From contig NZ_AHOO02000009.1 of NCBI RefSeq assembly GCF_000244755.1, positions 1-64,000 of the forward strand: 64,000 nt of DNA, written 5' to 3'. A model generated the notes under the pieces. That model searched no databases, had not been told where the DNA came from, and worked only from the letters and a program-made list of their open reading frames with translations. Positions within the stretch are counted from its first letter, which is position 1, and each line of letters begins with the position of its first letter. Below, piece after piece: positions 15,474-24,947 of the stretch. Source of the stretch: Leptospira licerasiae serovar Varillal str. VAR 010 (GTDB lineage Bacteria > Spirochaetota > Leptospiria > Leptospirales > Leptospiraceae). The translations under genes were made by a program, and so were the position numbers.

Positions 15474-15854
15474 ATGAAACGAGTCACAGGTATTGGCGGG
15501 ATCTTCTTCAGTGCCAAAGATCCTGCTAAACTAGGTTCTTGGTACAAAACTCATTTGGGTATTGATGTTCAGTCTTGGGGTGGGGCAGCCTTTCGCTGGG
15601 TTGATGCTTCCGGTAATCCTACAAACGGTACTACTGCATGGTCGGTCGGAGACGGCTCCTATTTTTCGCCGAGTAATTCTACATTCATGGTTAACTATCG
15701 AGTAGAGGATCTTCATGGACTCTTGAAAATTCTTAGAGAAGAAGGCTGTCAGGTATTGGATAAAGTAGAAGAATCGGAGTATGGAATATTTGGTTGGGTT
15801 ATGGATCCGGAGGGAAACAAAGTCGAACTTTGGCAGCCACCGGCAGGTCAATAG
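15474..15854 (+). CDS. VOC (glyoxalase/bleomycin-resistance-like) protein
   Basis: This 126-aa single VOC module has I-G-G-I-F-F-S-A-K-D-P near the start, W-Y-K-T-H-L-G-I-D-V, F-M-V-N-Y-R-V-E-D-L, and the closing G-W-V-M-D-P-E-G-N-K-V-E-L-W-Q-P-P with the metal-binding Glu. GGAGG lies 6 bp before the ATG. Members act as dioxygenases, isomerases or drug-binding proteins; substrate not predictable. Confidence 0.88.
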   Translation: MKRVTGIGGIFFSAKDPAKLGSWYKTHLGIDVQSWGGAAFRWVDASGNPTNGTTAWSVGDGSYFSPSNSTFMVNYRVEDLHGLLKILREEGCQVLDKVEESEYGIFGWVMDPEGNKVELWQPPAGQ

Positions 15855-15941
15855 ATATACTTTAAAGTGGCAGCAAACATCCGATCTGATTGCTGCCTTA
15901 TAAGAGTTTAGAGCTATTTGGATAGGCCCAAACTCTTCGAG

Positions 15942-16358
15942 TTAATTGGCCTCTGTATATTTTTTGAAGTTATCAAGTATCGCCTGCCAACCACCTCTTT
16001 GCATTTCAATCGGGTTTTCCGATTCGGGATCAAAACTTACCGTTACAAGTGTTTTGTTGTCTTTATTCTCAAAATTTACTGTAGCCTTTCTGCCATCTCC
16101 CATCGTATAACTAAAGTTTTTCAGATCGACTACTGTGTCGTAAATCGCTTCAAACTCGAAGCCGAAACTTCCATCCTTAGCTTCCATTCTCGCGCTGTAC
16201 TTACCGCCAGGCCTCATATCGTTCTTTGCCCAAGGACATTGCCAATCGTCGGTTGCGAAATTCCATTTGATAATATGCTGTGGATTGGTGTAGTAGTCCC
16301 AGACTTTCTTTGTATCCGCCGCAATAGTTGATTGAATAGTGATTTGTTTGGAGTCCAT
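15942..16358 (-). CDS. SRPBCC (AHSA1/START-like) protein
   Basis: This 138-aa protein has a helix-grip fold with the AHSA1 signature: I-A-A-D-T-K-K-V-W-D-Y-Y-T-N-P near the start, W-N-F-A-T-D-D-W-Q, M-R-P-G-G-K-Y-S-A-R-M-E-A, and R-G-G-W-Q-A-I-L-D-N-F-K at the end. Such proteins bind hydrophobic ligands; their role in bacteria is mostly undefined. Two further SRPBCC genes lie at 17126 and 17657. This one is monocistronic. Confidence 0.88.
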   Translation of the reverse strand: MDSKQITIQSTIAADTKKVWDYYTNPQHIIKWNFATDDWQCPWAKNDMRPGGKYSARMEAKDGSFGFEFEAIYDTVVDLKNFSYTMGDGRKATVNFENKDNKTLVTVSFDPESENPIEMQRGGWQAILDNFKKYTEAN

Positions 16359-16475
16359 GTTAGGGAATCTAACAGATTTTATTCTATATAGGAAAGCATT
16401 TTCGGTATCATTTAATATCGTTTTGTCGAAAAATAGAATGAAAATCGAATATAGATTTATAAGTGGACCATCCTA

Positions 16476-16838
16476 ATGATATCCTTAGACAAAGTAAGAA
16501 AACTTGCATTAGCTCTTCCGGAAGCAAAAGAAGAACCTCATTTTGAAAAAATTTCATTCAGAGTGAGTAAAAAGATTTTTGCGACTGTCGATCAGGAAAA
16601 TAAAAAGATCGTTCTAAAATTCGATCAGAACGACCAGGACTTTTTTTCCGCTGCCTCTAAGGGGTCCGTTTATCCTATAGACAATAAGTGGGGTCAGCAA
16701 GGTTGGACTTGTGTCGAAATGAAATCTACCGATCCTGCTTTATTCAAAGATATGTTAGTAGTTTCATATTGCGGAGTTGCTCCGAAACGACTTGTAGCCG
16801 AAGTCCAACAAAATCCAAAATCTCGTAAGAAACTATGA
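16476..16838 (+). CDS. MmcQ/YjbR family protein
   Basis: This 120-aa protein has the YjbR/CyaY-like fold: L-A-L-A-L-P-E-A-K-E-E-P-H-F-E near the start, F-R-V-S-K-K-I-F-A-T-V, V-Y-P-I-D-N-K-W-G-Q-Q-G-W-T, and S-Y-C-G-V-A-P-K-R-L. Members are thought to bind double-stranded DNA non-specifically, but the role is not established. Its stop overlaps the start of the broken GNAT gene (ATGA at 16835), so the two were an operon. Confidence 0.85.
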   Translation: MISLDKVRKLALALPEAKEEPHFEKISFRVSKKIFATVDQENKKIVLKFDQNDQDFFSAASKGSVYPIDNKWGQQGWTCVEMKSTDPALFKDMLVVSYCGVAPKRLVAEVQQNPKSRKKL

Positions 16839-17129
16839 ACTCAACTTCTAAGAATTATACGAGTATAGAAGTTATTTCAAAGAAAAATCTGGACGAAGTC
16901 CTTCCATTGATTCGGAAATACCAAGCTTTTCACTTTGGTTGAATTTAGGAAGAAGGGGATTGCCCGCGCACTTATTGATCATCGCACGAAATATGTAAGA
17001 TCTCAAGGAGCTTCAAGATTCCAATGGGTGACCACTCCAGAAAATTTAACTGCTCAGGCCTTATACAATAAGATAGGGGCAAAACAAAGTACTTGGGAAT
17101 TTTTTACATATAACTTAGCCCACTTTTAA
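16835..17129 (+). pseudogene. GNAT acetyltransferase, broken by internal deletion
   Basis: The ATG at 16835 opens a 35-codon frame (ending I-R-K-Y-Q-A-F-H-F-G, stop 16940-16942) that matches the N-terminus of a GNAT family. A different frame from about 16935 gives E-F-R-K-K-G-I-A-R-A-L-I-D-H, the acetyl-CoA loop, then A-Q-A-L-Y-N-K-I-G-A. The N-terminal part and the acetyl-CoA loop are joined directly, so roughly 45-50 central residues are missing and the frame shifts at the junction. A functional enzyme is not expected. Confidence 0.75.
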
Positions 17130-17593
17130 TTAAAGTCATCGATCTTCATATCATCCGGTGCAGGTTTTCCAATGCCGGTTTCAAGCAAATCTTTTAAGCT
17201 GAGTAAGAAAACCGCCCATTTCATACTGCAATGTGCAGTAAAATCGCTTTCTGTTTTCCAATCCTGATGCCTAAAATAAATAAGAGTCAATCCTGCTCCG
17301 TCAGGTGCAGTTCCTGGATCCAATTTAAAATCGATATGAGAACCGATCCAATCTTCAGGTCCCGATGTACATTCCCAAAGAACATGCTGTGATGAAAGTT
17401 CTTGGACTTTCATGTCGATCCCTGCTATTCCGAAATCAAAATGGATAGGTTCTCCTACACCAGAAGTTCCACCGGTAAACGGTCCGCTTACTTGTCTAGT
17501 CCACCATCCTGAAAGTCCCGCCTTAGTTGTCAGTGACTTGATAACGTCTGCAGCTCCTGCACGAACGCCTATCTTATGATAGATTCCATTCAT
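17126..17593 (-). CDS. SRPBCC (AHSA1-like) protein
   Basis: This 155-aa protein has K-I-G-V-R-A-G-A-A-D-V-I-K-S-L-T-T, G-L-S-G-W-W-T-R-Q-V-S-G, a central I-H-F-D-F strand and S-M-K-W-A-V-F-L-L-S-L-K-D-L-L-E as the long C-terminal helix. It is a helix-grip ligand-binding fold. It follows the ArsR/SRPBCC pair on the same strand with a 63-bp gap and may share their transcript. Confidence 0.85.
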   Translation of the reverse strand: MNGIYHKIGVRAGAADVIKSLTTKAGLSGWWTRQVSGPFTGGTSGVGEPIHFDFGIAGIDMKVQELSSQHVLWECTSGPEDWIGSHIDFKLDPGTAPDGAGLTLIYFRHQDWKTESDFTAHCSMKWAVFLLSLKDLLETGIGKPAPDDMKIDDFN

Positions 17594-17656
17594 CTTATTC
17601 TCCTTACGTTGTTTGTTTCTTTTTCTTTCCGGCTTATCGCCGATAAAAGTACTGTA

Positions 17657-18118
17657 TTATTCTTTTTCGATCTGCCATTTTTCGAGGCTATCAAGGATAT
17701 GGGTCCATCCTGCTTTATGCGATGTGGCGCCTTCTTCTCCTATTAAACGTTCGTGAGTTAACGTTATGAGCGTTTGGGGCTTCTTGTTTGAATTTGAAGA
17801 CCCCTCTTCCAATAGGTCGAAAGTAACGGTGACTAATGTATCCAAACCGCCGGTTGCATGCGATCTCCAAGTGAATACTAACTTTTTTGGCTCTTCTATG
17901 ATCTGGTATTCCCCTTCATGAGGTAACACTTTGCCTTCATGTAACATATTGATCTTAAATTTACCGCCAGGGCGTGGATCTAATACGGCCGATTCGATCC
18001 CGATCGAATTCCCAGGCAAAAACCAGCTGGAAAATTCTTCAGCTTTTAACCAGGCTCGAAACAATCTAATTGGTTCCGCGTTAATTCTTTTTTCTATTTT
18101 TACGACCTGATCTATCAT
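17657..18118 (-). CDS. SRPBCC (AHSA1-like) protein paired with ArsR
   Basis: This 153-aa protein has V-K-I-E-K-R-I-N-A-E-P-I-R-L-F-R-A-W, F-S-S-W-F-L-P-G, P-R-P-G-G-K-F-K-I-N-M, G-E-Y-Q-I-I-E-E-P-K-K-L-V-F-T-W, and H-K-A-G-W-T-H-I-L-D-S-L-E at the C-terminus: a canonical AHSA1 domain. The ArsR repressor gene overlaps its start by 38 bp, so the pair is translationally coupled. ArsR-AHSA1 pairs are very common; the ligand and function are not established. Confidence 0.9.
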   Translation of the reverse strand: MIDQVVKIEKRINAEPIRLFRAWLKAEEFSSWFLPGNSIGIESAVLDPRPGGKFKINMLHEGKVLPHEGEYQIIEEPKKLVFTWRSHATGGLDTLVTVTFDLLEEGSSNSNKKPQTLITLTHERLIGEEGATSHKAGWTHILDSLEKWQIEKE

Positions 18119-18461
18119 GGTCTTGCTCCTCTATAAAGGATTCGAGTCTATCAAGTTTGTTGGTCCAGAATTCCTGATGATATGCAAGCCAAGCGGACGC
18201 TTCCAAAATCGATTCGTTTTGTAACTCAAGTCGAAAGCTACGACCATCTTCCTGATCCCGCACTTTACGAACTAAGCCAGCCGATGTAAGCACATCTATA
18301 TGTTTCGCAACTCCTGCAAAGGACATGGAAAAAGGTTCCGCCAATTCCGAAATAGTGAGAGGTCTTTTCCGTAATTTTGCGAGCATTTGCCTTCTTGAGC
18401 TATCCGCAAGCGCGGCGAATACCCGATCCAACCTTTGTTCATTTTTCTGAAATCCAACCAT
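18081..18461 (-). CDS. ArsR-family repressor
   Basis: This 126-aa winged-helix protein has R-V-F-A-A-L-A-D-S-S-R-R-Q-M-L-A-K-L, L-T-I-S-E-L-A-E-P-F, recognition helix F-A-G-V-A-K-H-I-D-V-L-T-S-A-G-L, and wing R-D-Q-E-D-G-R-S-F-R-L. It lacks the metal-binding C-V-C motif of arsenic or cadmium sensors. It is the SRPBCC-linked subtype (A-D-S-S-R-R start). It overlaps the SRPBCC gene and should autorepress through the repeats just upstream. Confidence 0.9.
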   Translation of the reverse strand: MVGFQKNEQRLDRVFAALADSSRRQMLAKLRKRPLTISELAEPFSMSFAGVAKHIDVLTSAGLVRKVRDQEDGRSFRLELQNESILEASAWLAYHQEFWTNKLDRLESFIEEQDHDRSGRKNRKKN

Positions 18462-18527
18462 TTAGTTGAATAAATTTGCGAACTGGTTCGAAATGTCAAA
18501 TATTAAACTTATTAGTTGAATAAATTT
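18462..18527 (-). promoter_or_regulatory. Two direct repeats upstream of arsR, likely operator
   Basis: TTAGTTGAATAAATTT occurs at 18462-18477, touching the ArsR start codon, and again at 18512-18527, exactly 50 bp apart. Spacing near five helical turns fits two repressor dimers on the same face. The second copy lies where a promoter for the minus-strand operon would be. Confidence 0.65.
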
Positions 18528-18626
18528 TCAAAGGTTTAGGAACGGCCTGAGATCTAATTTTAAACTTGCATTGTTCAGAAAAGTTCCTTAAATCATTCAT
18601 TTCTTGAATGAACGGGGGCAATAAGC

Positions 18627-18818
18627 ATGAATCCTTACTTTAAAAATACCTTATCCGTGATCGCAGGACTTCTTCTCGGCAGCATAGTGAATATGGGAAT
18701 TATCGCAAGTAGCGGGAACATTATTCCTTCTACTGCATGGTTTAAGGTGTTGGATTTGGTCGGAGCTTATATTCCTACAAGTTATCTTGCGGGTATATTG
18801 GTCGTTAAGAACAAGTAA
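18627..18818 (+). CDS. Short membrane protein, probably internally deleted
   Basis: This is a 63-aa protein. Residues 7-30 (S-V-I-A-G-L-L-L-G-S-I-V-N-M-G-I-I) match the first helix, and W-F-K-V-L-D-L-V-G-A-Y-I-P-T the last helix, of a membrane family I remember as about 130 aa. The central two helices seem absent, with the join near I-I-P-S-T-A-W. The frame stays open, so it may be a stable relic or a minimised form. The comparison is from memory. Confidence 0.55.
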   Translation: MNPYFKNTLSVIAGLLLGSIVNMGIIASSGNIIPSTAWFKVLDLVGAYIPTSYLAGILVVKNK

Positions 18819-18849
18819 ATTAACAATATACTAATACACCGGATATTTT

Positions 18850-20004
18850 ATGAAAATCTCATTAAAAGACATAGATGATATATTTTTAGCTTTGATGGAA
18901 CTGGATTCCGATAAGCAAGATTATCATCTTTCGATGAAAGAATATATGGCTTGTTCCGATAAAGAGCAGTTAATGTATACCTTGATCGGCAAGAAGAGTG
19001 AAAGTTGGCAGTCCTTCAAATCGGATTTAGTGTCTTATCTTTCCAAATTGGGTTTTGAATGGAAACCTTCTCAGGGTCAAGGAGGCCCCATGAGACTCAC
19101 TAAGGTTTATTTGCCGAGTGCGATTGGGACTCTATTAGCAAAGAGAATATTCGATACAATAAGCGAAGGAGAACTTACGGAGGCGTTATCGACGATATTG
19201 CCGAATATGGTCCAATATCTAAAGAACGATCCTTCTATATTGAATTTATCCGGTGTACGCGATGGATTTAAGGATTTTGTCTACAATAATAGTACTTATA
19301 AATTTAAAAGAGGAAAGGGGAATTATTTTTATAAAACCAAGAATGAATTCGTTTATTATGGCCCGGATGGCAAGCAAGATGAATTAGGTCTCGGCAATCT
19401 GATCCTCGAAAAATTGGAAAAATGCCTTTCTATCCAGATCAGACATTCACAATTCGAGAGAGGAGGAGGTAAACTCCAAAATTATGATTTTGTCGGATAT
19501 AAGATCCTGTCGGACATTAATTTCGATAACTTAGAAATATATACATTCGAATTAAAAGCTTCTAATACTATCGATTCGATTACGAAAGCGATAAGCCAAG
19601 CGATCAACTATAAGGCGTTTTCGAATTACGCTTATATCGTTATCCCGATGTTCGATTATGAATTGTTCCATGATAAGGATAGATTTGAGACTTTCAAACA
19701 GCTCTGTCATGAGAATGAAATAGGGATCATTACGATAGAATTCAATGAGAACAATCAGATAAAAGAGGTTTATGAAGTCACTTCCATCGCCAAACGAGAA
19801 CTTTACGAAAAGGCGATCATTTTTGAGATTCTTGAGAACGAAAATTTAGAGGCTTGCCCTCTTTGTAAACGTATTGTCTCTAGAAAGGATAGGGGAAATT
19901 GTTCCTGGTTATTGAATATTAATAACGACAGCAAATGTATGAAGGATCTAATAGATAATTCGGTTTCTAAAATAACTTTAAATACGTTGGGGATTTTGCA
20001 ATAA
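18850..20004 (+). CDS. Possible PD-(D/E)XK nuclease-like protein, unknown function
   Basis: I do not recognise this 384-aa soluble protein as a named family. Residues 205-270 look like a PD-(D/E)XK core: D213 in Y-D-F-V-G, then E234 and K236 in Y-T-F-E-L-K-A-S, followed by helix A-I-S-Q-A-I-N-Y and strand Y-A-Y-I-V-I-P. The N-terminal 140 residues look helical with a winged-helix feel (V-S-Y-L-S-K-L-G-F-E). Near the C-terminus C-P-L-C (about 338-341) and two later Cys could bind zinc. It stands alone with no methylase nearby, so it may be a restriction-like or DNA-repair nuclease. Confidence 0.5.
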   Translation: MKISLKDIDDIFLALMELDSDKQDYHLSMKEYMACSDKEQLMYTLIGKKSESWQSFKSDLVSYLSKLGFEWKPSQGQGGPMRLTKVYLPSAIGTLLAKRIFDTISEGELTEALSTILPNMVQYLKNDPSILNLSGVRDGFKDFVYNNSTYKFKRGKGNYFYKTKNEFVYYGPDGKQDELGLGNLILEKLEKCLSIQIRHSQFERGGGKLQNYDFVGYKILSDINFDNLEIYTFELKASNTIDSITKAISQAINYKAFSNYAYIVIPMFDYELFHDKDRFETFKQLCHENEIGIITIEFNENNQIKEVYEVTSIAKRELYEKAIIFEILENENLEACPLCKRIVSRKDRGNCSWLLNINNDSKCMKDLIDNSVSKITLNTLGILQ

Positions 20005-20024
20005 TAAACCCTTTGGATACAACC

Positions 20025-20411
20025 ATGGACAAAACAAAAAACACATTCCAATCGATTGATGAGTATATTAAAACTTTTCCCAAAGAGGTCCAGTCCATTC
20101 TTCAGGAACTCCGAAAAGTAATCCGAGAGACCGCTCCGGAAGCAAGTGAGAAGATCAGCTACCAAATTCCCACATTCTATCTGAATGGGAATCTAGTACA
20201 TTTCGCCGCGTATAAAAATCATATCGGCTTTTATCCGGGAGCGAGTGGTATCGCTAAATTTAAGAAAGAAATTGATAACTATAAAAACGCAAAAGGTTCC
20301 GTTCAATTCCCGATCGATCAACCTTTACCTTTCGATCTGGTCCGTAAGATCGTAAAATTCAGAGTCGGAGAATTTGAGAAGAAGACTCCTAAAAAGACAA
20401 AAAAGAAATAA
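20025..20411 (+). CDS. DUF1801 (YdhG-like) protein
   Basis: This protein is 128 aa from the ATG at 20025; a TTG 12 bp upstream is possible. The signature is present: S-I-D-E-Y-I-K-T-F-P-K-E-V-Q near the start, E-K-I-S-Y-Q-I-P-T-F-Y-L-N-G, F-A-A-Y-K-N-H-I-G-F-Y-P-G, and G-S-V-Q-F-P-I-D-Q-P-L-P, with a Lys-rich tail. The family fold is known but the function is not; it resembles iron-chaperone or YdhG-like proteins. It starts 21 bp after the previous gene and may be cotranscribed. Confidence 0.85.
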   Translation: MDKTKNTFQSIDEYIKTFPKEVQSILQELRKVIRETAPEASEKISYQIPTFYLNGNLVHFAAYKNHIGFYPGASGIAKFKKEIDNYKNAKGSVQFPIDQPLPFDLVRKIVKFRVGEFEKKTPKKTKKK

Positions 20412-20553
20412 TTGCCAAAGTTTCATCTGTGAGTGGTCGTCTTTGCGACAAACATATGATTGTTGCAGGATTGAATTTAAAATTCCTTTAATAGTTCTTG
20501 AACTTTTCGGTGGAAGATCCAAAAATTGCCCTCTATTTGGAGGAAATATAAAA

Positions 20554-20958
20554 ATGGGATCTGAAAACGTTTCGAAAGGCCAGCTTTGGACCGGTCGAGT
20601 GCTCAGCGGATTAGTTACACTATTTCTACTTTTTGACGGAATATTAAAATTTTTCTTAGATAAAATGCCACCGGAAGCTCAGGCGGAAGGAGCTAAGCTC
20701 GGTTATCCGCCCGAAGTAATGCCTTACTTGGGAACCGTCTTGATCGTCAGTACCTTGTTATATGCTTTTCCTAAGACCGCAGTGTTAGGAGCAACCTTAC
20801 TCACTGGTTATTTGGGAGGAGCCGTTGCCACTCATGTTCGTGTTTTAAACCCGCTTGGTTCTCATATTTTATTTCCCATATATTTGGGAATTATTCTATG
20901 GGCAGGCTTATATCTCAGATTTCCTAAACTAAGAGAGATTACTCCGTTGCAGAAATAA
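20554..20958 (+). CDS. DoxX-like membrane protein
   Basis: This protein is 134 aa from the ATG at 20554, preceded by GGAGGA at 20539-20544. It has four membrane helices, with F-D-G-I-L-K-F-F near the start, L-I-V-S-T-L-L-Y-A-F-P-K-T-A-V-L-G-A and L-G-G-A-V-A-T-H-V-R matching DoxX-like proteins. The family is linked to thiosulfate/quinone metabolism or thiol stress in some organisms; the role here is unknown. A second DoxX-like protein lies at 28902. Confidence 0.85.
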   Translation: MGSENVSKGQLWTGRVLSGLVTLFLLFDGILKFFLDKMPPEAQAEGAKLGYPPEVMPYLGTVLIVSTLLYAFPKTAVLGATLLTGYLGGAVATHVRVLNPLGSHILFPIYLGIILWAGLYLRFPKLREITPLQK

Positions 20959-21097
20959 AGTAGTTGGTCGCGATGCAGATGATCTTAGGCTAAGGAAAAA
21001 TTTGCATCGTGACTGTTCTTCCGATATTTATGATATATTGATTAGTTCTATTCTTCTTCTAAATTGTGAAATAGCGGAGAAAGAAGACCGAGGAAAG

Positions 21098-21715
21098 TTG
21101 AAGTATAAATCCTTAATATTTTATCTTACTTTCTTATTTGTCGGTTGCGGTACTACGATCCAAGTTGTCCAAGATCCTTTTAGGGATATTACTGTAGTCA
21201 AAATGGATATGGACCATGAGGCTAAGGTAGACAACCCGAACAAAAGTGTTTATTCTTACGGTGGCCAATATGCAAAGGAAATTAAGAATGGAGTGGTTTC
21301 CCAAATTACTCTTATCATCCGGCTCCAGGGCTCCGAAACTCTCGCCGCTCTTGGCCCGGAAGCTTATATAAAAATCGATCGTAAATCCACAAAATTACTT
21401 GTATCCGATTCCAATTATTCTGCAAATCAAGTAACTGTTCGCACTCAAGTTCCCGCTAATATGGGACCAGGAATCGGTTTTGGATACGGCTACAGCGCTG
21501 TGCCTGCGACTACTACACGGACTTCTACATTAACTTCTAATATTCTTTCAGGTAAAGTGACTTTTACAAAGGAAATGGAGAATGATATTCTTTCTGCGAA
21601 ATTACTACAGTATAGATTTTATAGCGCGAATGACGCAATCGACCTATTCGTTTCCGATTCCCAATTGGAAATTATCCAAAAGTTTATAAAGAATCGAGGG
21701 GAAGTCCAAAAATAG
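21098..21715 (+). CDS. Predicted lipoprotein, unknown function
   Basis: This protein is about 205 aa if it starts at the TTG at 21098 (GAGGA just upstream, short spacing). The frame is open further to 21002, so the start is uncertain. A signal peptide L-I-F-Y-L-T-F-L-F-V-G-C gives a spirochaete-type lipobox with Cys near residue 17. The mature part is beta-rich (V-S-Q-I-T-L-I-I-R-L-Q-G-S, G-F-G-Y-G-Y-S). No family is recognised. Probably attached to a membrane facing the periplasm or outside. Confidence 0.65.
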   Translation: MKYKSLIFYLTFLFVGCGTTIQVVQDPFRDITVVKMDMDHEAKVDNPNKSVYSYGGQYAKEIKNGVVSQITLIIRLQGSETLAALGPEAYIKIDRKSTKLLVSDSNYSANQVTVRTQVPANMGPGIGFGYGYSAVPATTTRTSTLTSNILSGKVTFTKEMENDILSAKLLQYRFYSANDAIDLFVSDSQLEIIQKFIKNRGEVQK

Positions 21716-21718
21716 TTT

Positions 21719-21949
21719 TCATTTTTTGGAGAATGGAGAGAAAAAATACACTGCAGGTTTATCGTATAATTGGTACAACTTTAAGAATATTTCCACTTCC
21801 AAAGATATTCTTCCGGATTCTACTTTAGAAATAAAACTTTGGCTGGTGCCGATTTGTTCGGCCACTTGGATTTGTGTGAATCCTGCTTCGATCCTTGCCT
21901 GTTTCAGGGACTTTAAGAAATTTTTCTTTTGTCGGTCTGTTACTTTCAA
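21719..21949 (-). CDS. XRE-family HTH protein
   Basis: This 76-aa protein is one Cro/CI helix-turn-helix: R-I-E-A-G-F-T-Q-I-Q-V-A-E-Q-I-G-T-S-Q-S-F-I-S-K-V-E-S-G-R in hyphenated order, then a C-terminal D-K-P-A-V-Y-F-F. The start is TTG by frame. It resembles stand-alone XRE regulators and HigA-like antitoxins, but no toxin gene is adjacent. It converges on the lipoprotein gene with 3 bp between the ends. Confidence 0.8.
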   Translation of the reverse strand: MKVTDRQKKNFLKSLKQARIEAGFTQIQVAEQIGTSQSFISKVESGRISLEVEIFLKLYQLYDKPAVYFFSPFSKK

Positions 21950-22144
21950 AGATCTGCCTGGTTTACCAACATAGCGATAATTCTAGGATTCTTGCGATTC
22001 TAATTTTGATCTTCCCCCGGAATCTTCATTTTCGTTCAACTGCCTTCCGATTTATTCCCTACCTTATTTAAAATTCCTTGCCTCAATCCTCCTTTCTTTT
22101 TTAACTCCATTCCATACAAATCCTAAAACTTTTGGTCCAGAACT

Positions 22145-23698
<1,554 letters not shown>

Positions 23699-23724
23699 AG
23701 TAATACTTCGTTGTAGATCGTTCT

Positions 23725-24153
23725 TCAGAACCAGGATCTAAAAACTTCCGGAATATTACCGACTGTTCGAGTGGAATAGTCCATGAATACTAAGCCTGTT
23801 TTTGCATTACATACGATCTTGCCGTTAATAGGTCCATCTGTATGGATCATTCTATAATATAGATCGCAACCTTTTGCGCTAAAATCTCCTGCACCGATCT
23901 CTACTCTGACCTGGTCCCCAAAAAACGCTTCAGCTTTGTATTCTACTACAAGGTCGGTGAGAATGATCCCGTATCCGTTTACGTCTAATTCGGAATATCC
24001 TTTCTCTTTGAATAATCTCGCTCTAGACTCATGTAAAAGGGAGACCACTTTATCGTGAGCTAAGTGTGCCGCAAAATTCGTATCATAAATCCTGATATTT
24101 AGACTGGTGGACCAAGCCAATTTTTCGGGCAGATCCAGTTGAACTCTTGCCAT
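23725..24153 (-). CDS. Acyl-CoA thioesterase, hotdog (YbgC/FadM-like)
   Basis: This 142-aa 4HBT-family protein opens with strand L-N-I-R-I-Y-D-T-N-F-A-A-H-L-A-H-D-K-V, a variant of D-x-N-x-x-x-H with the catalytic Asp. The central helix V-V-S-L-L-H-E-S-R-A-R-L-F and the strands L-T-D-L-V-V-E-Y-K-A-E-A-F and V-R-V-E-I-G fit the fold. It should hydrolyse short or aromatic acyl-CoA thioesters. It is 21 bp downstream of the Yip1-like gene and likely cotranscribed. Confidence 0.88.
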   Translation of the reverse strand: MARVQLDLPEKLAWSTSLNIRIYDTNFAAHLAHDKVVSLLHESRARLFKEKGYSELDVNGYGIILTDLVVEYKAEAFFGDQVRVEIGAGDFSAKGCDLYYRMIHTDGPINGKIVCNAKTGLVFMDYSTRTVGNIPEVFRSWF

Positions 24154-24174
24154 TATTTATCCTTTTTGAATATA

Positions 24175-24894
24175 CTAATCGTTATAGCCCTTTTCTTTCC
24201 GGGCCTCTTCCAATTTTCGGATCACGTCTTCCGCTTCCTGAATTTTCTCTCTTTCCTCTTCCGGCGTCATTGTCTCAGGCTGGGAAGGGAGTGTAAGATT
24301 GTCCATTTGAGTATCATCTTTTAAGAAAAAGATCCCATATGAGATCAGTCCGATAATCAGACCGAAAATAATACTGATCCTTTGCCCTGCTCCTAACCCG
24401 TAAAACAGGGTCAGAGTGACTAAGAAGGAAAAGTATATAAAGAATATCAAATATACGATTGACCCAAAAATTCCGGTAAATCCGAAAAAGATCAAAATTC
24501 CTAAGATCAAAAACGAATAGGAAAGTTTGGAACTTAGTTCTAAGCCTCTATTTGTATTAAAAGGATAAGAGAAAATTTTGGAAATTCCCCAAAGGACTCC
24601 TATTCCGACAGATAGATAGATTGTGTTAAAGAGTAGTGCATACAAGGTCCCTAAAAATAAGTCCGGCAGGATCGCTCTGGTAAGCATATTCGGAATAGAT
24701 CCGCCTAAGAAAACATACTGCAATCCTAACGTCTTAAAAGAAAGATGTGCGAAAAAATATCCGATCAGGATCGGGATAGAAGTTTTAACAAAGACGGTAG
24801 AGTATCCTGGGAAAGGCGCTTTTTTTTGAAGTTCTTCCTTAGGAGAACGGATAAAGTCCCATAGACTACGGAAAAAGGATGAGATCAATTTCAT
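24175..24894 (-). CDS. Yip1-like multi-pass membrane protein
   Basis: This 239-aa protein has an N-terminal amphipathic region with W-D-F-I-R-S-P-K-E-E-L, the usual opening of bacterial YIP1 proteins. About five to six membrane helices follow (residues 35-190), then a long charged coiled-coil-like tail (E-E-E-R-E-K-I-Q-E-A-E-D-V-I-R-K). The function in bacteria is unknown. A GC-rich hairpin sits 1 bp upstream of the start codon. Confidence 0.65.
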   Translation of the reverse strand: MKLISSFFRSLWDFIRSPKEELQKKAPFPGYSTVFVKTSIPILIGYFFAHLSFKTLGLQYVFLGGSIPNMLTRAILPDLFLGTLYALLFNTIYLSVGIGVLWGISKIFSYPFNTNRGLELSSKLSYSFLILGILIFFGFTGIFGSIVYLIFFIYFSFLVTLTLFYGLGAGQRISIIFGLIIGLISYGIFFLKDDTQMDNLTLPSQPETMTPEEEREKIQEAEDVIRKLEEARKEKGYND

Positions 24895-24895
24895 T

Positions 24896-24924
24896 CGGGT
24901 CCCGCAAATATTTACAGGGACCCG
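24896..24924 (-). terminator. Stable hairpin between two minus-strand genes
   Basis: CGGGTCCC (24896-24903) pairs perfectly with GGGACCCG (24917-24924). On the minus strand it follows the glutamate-synthase-like gene and ends next to the Yip1-like start codon, without a T-run. It may be a terminator, a processing site, or a hairpin limiting translation of the next gene. Confidence 0.4.
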
Positions 24925-24947
24925 ACCTAATGCAAGCGATTTAACGA

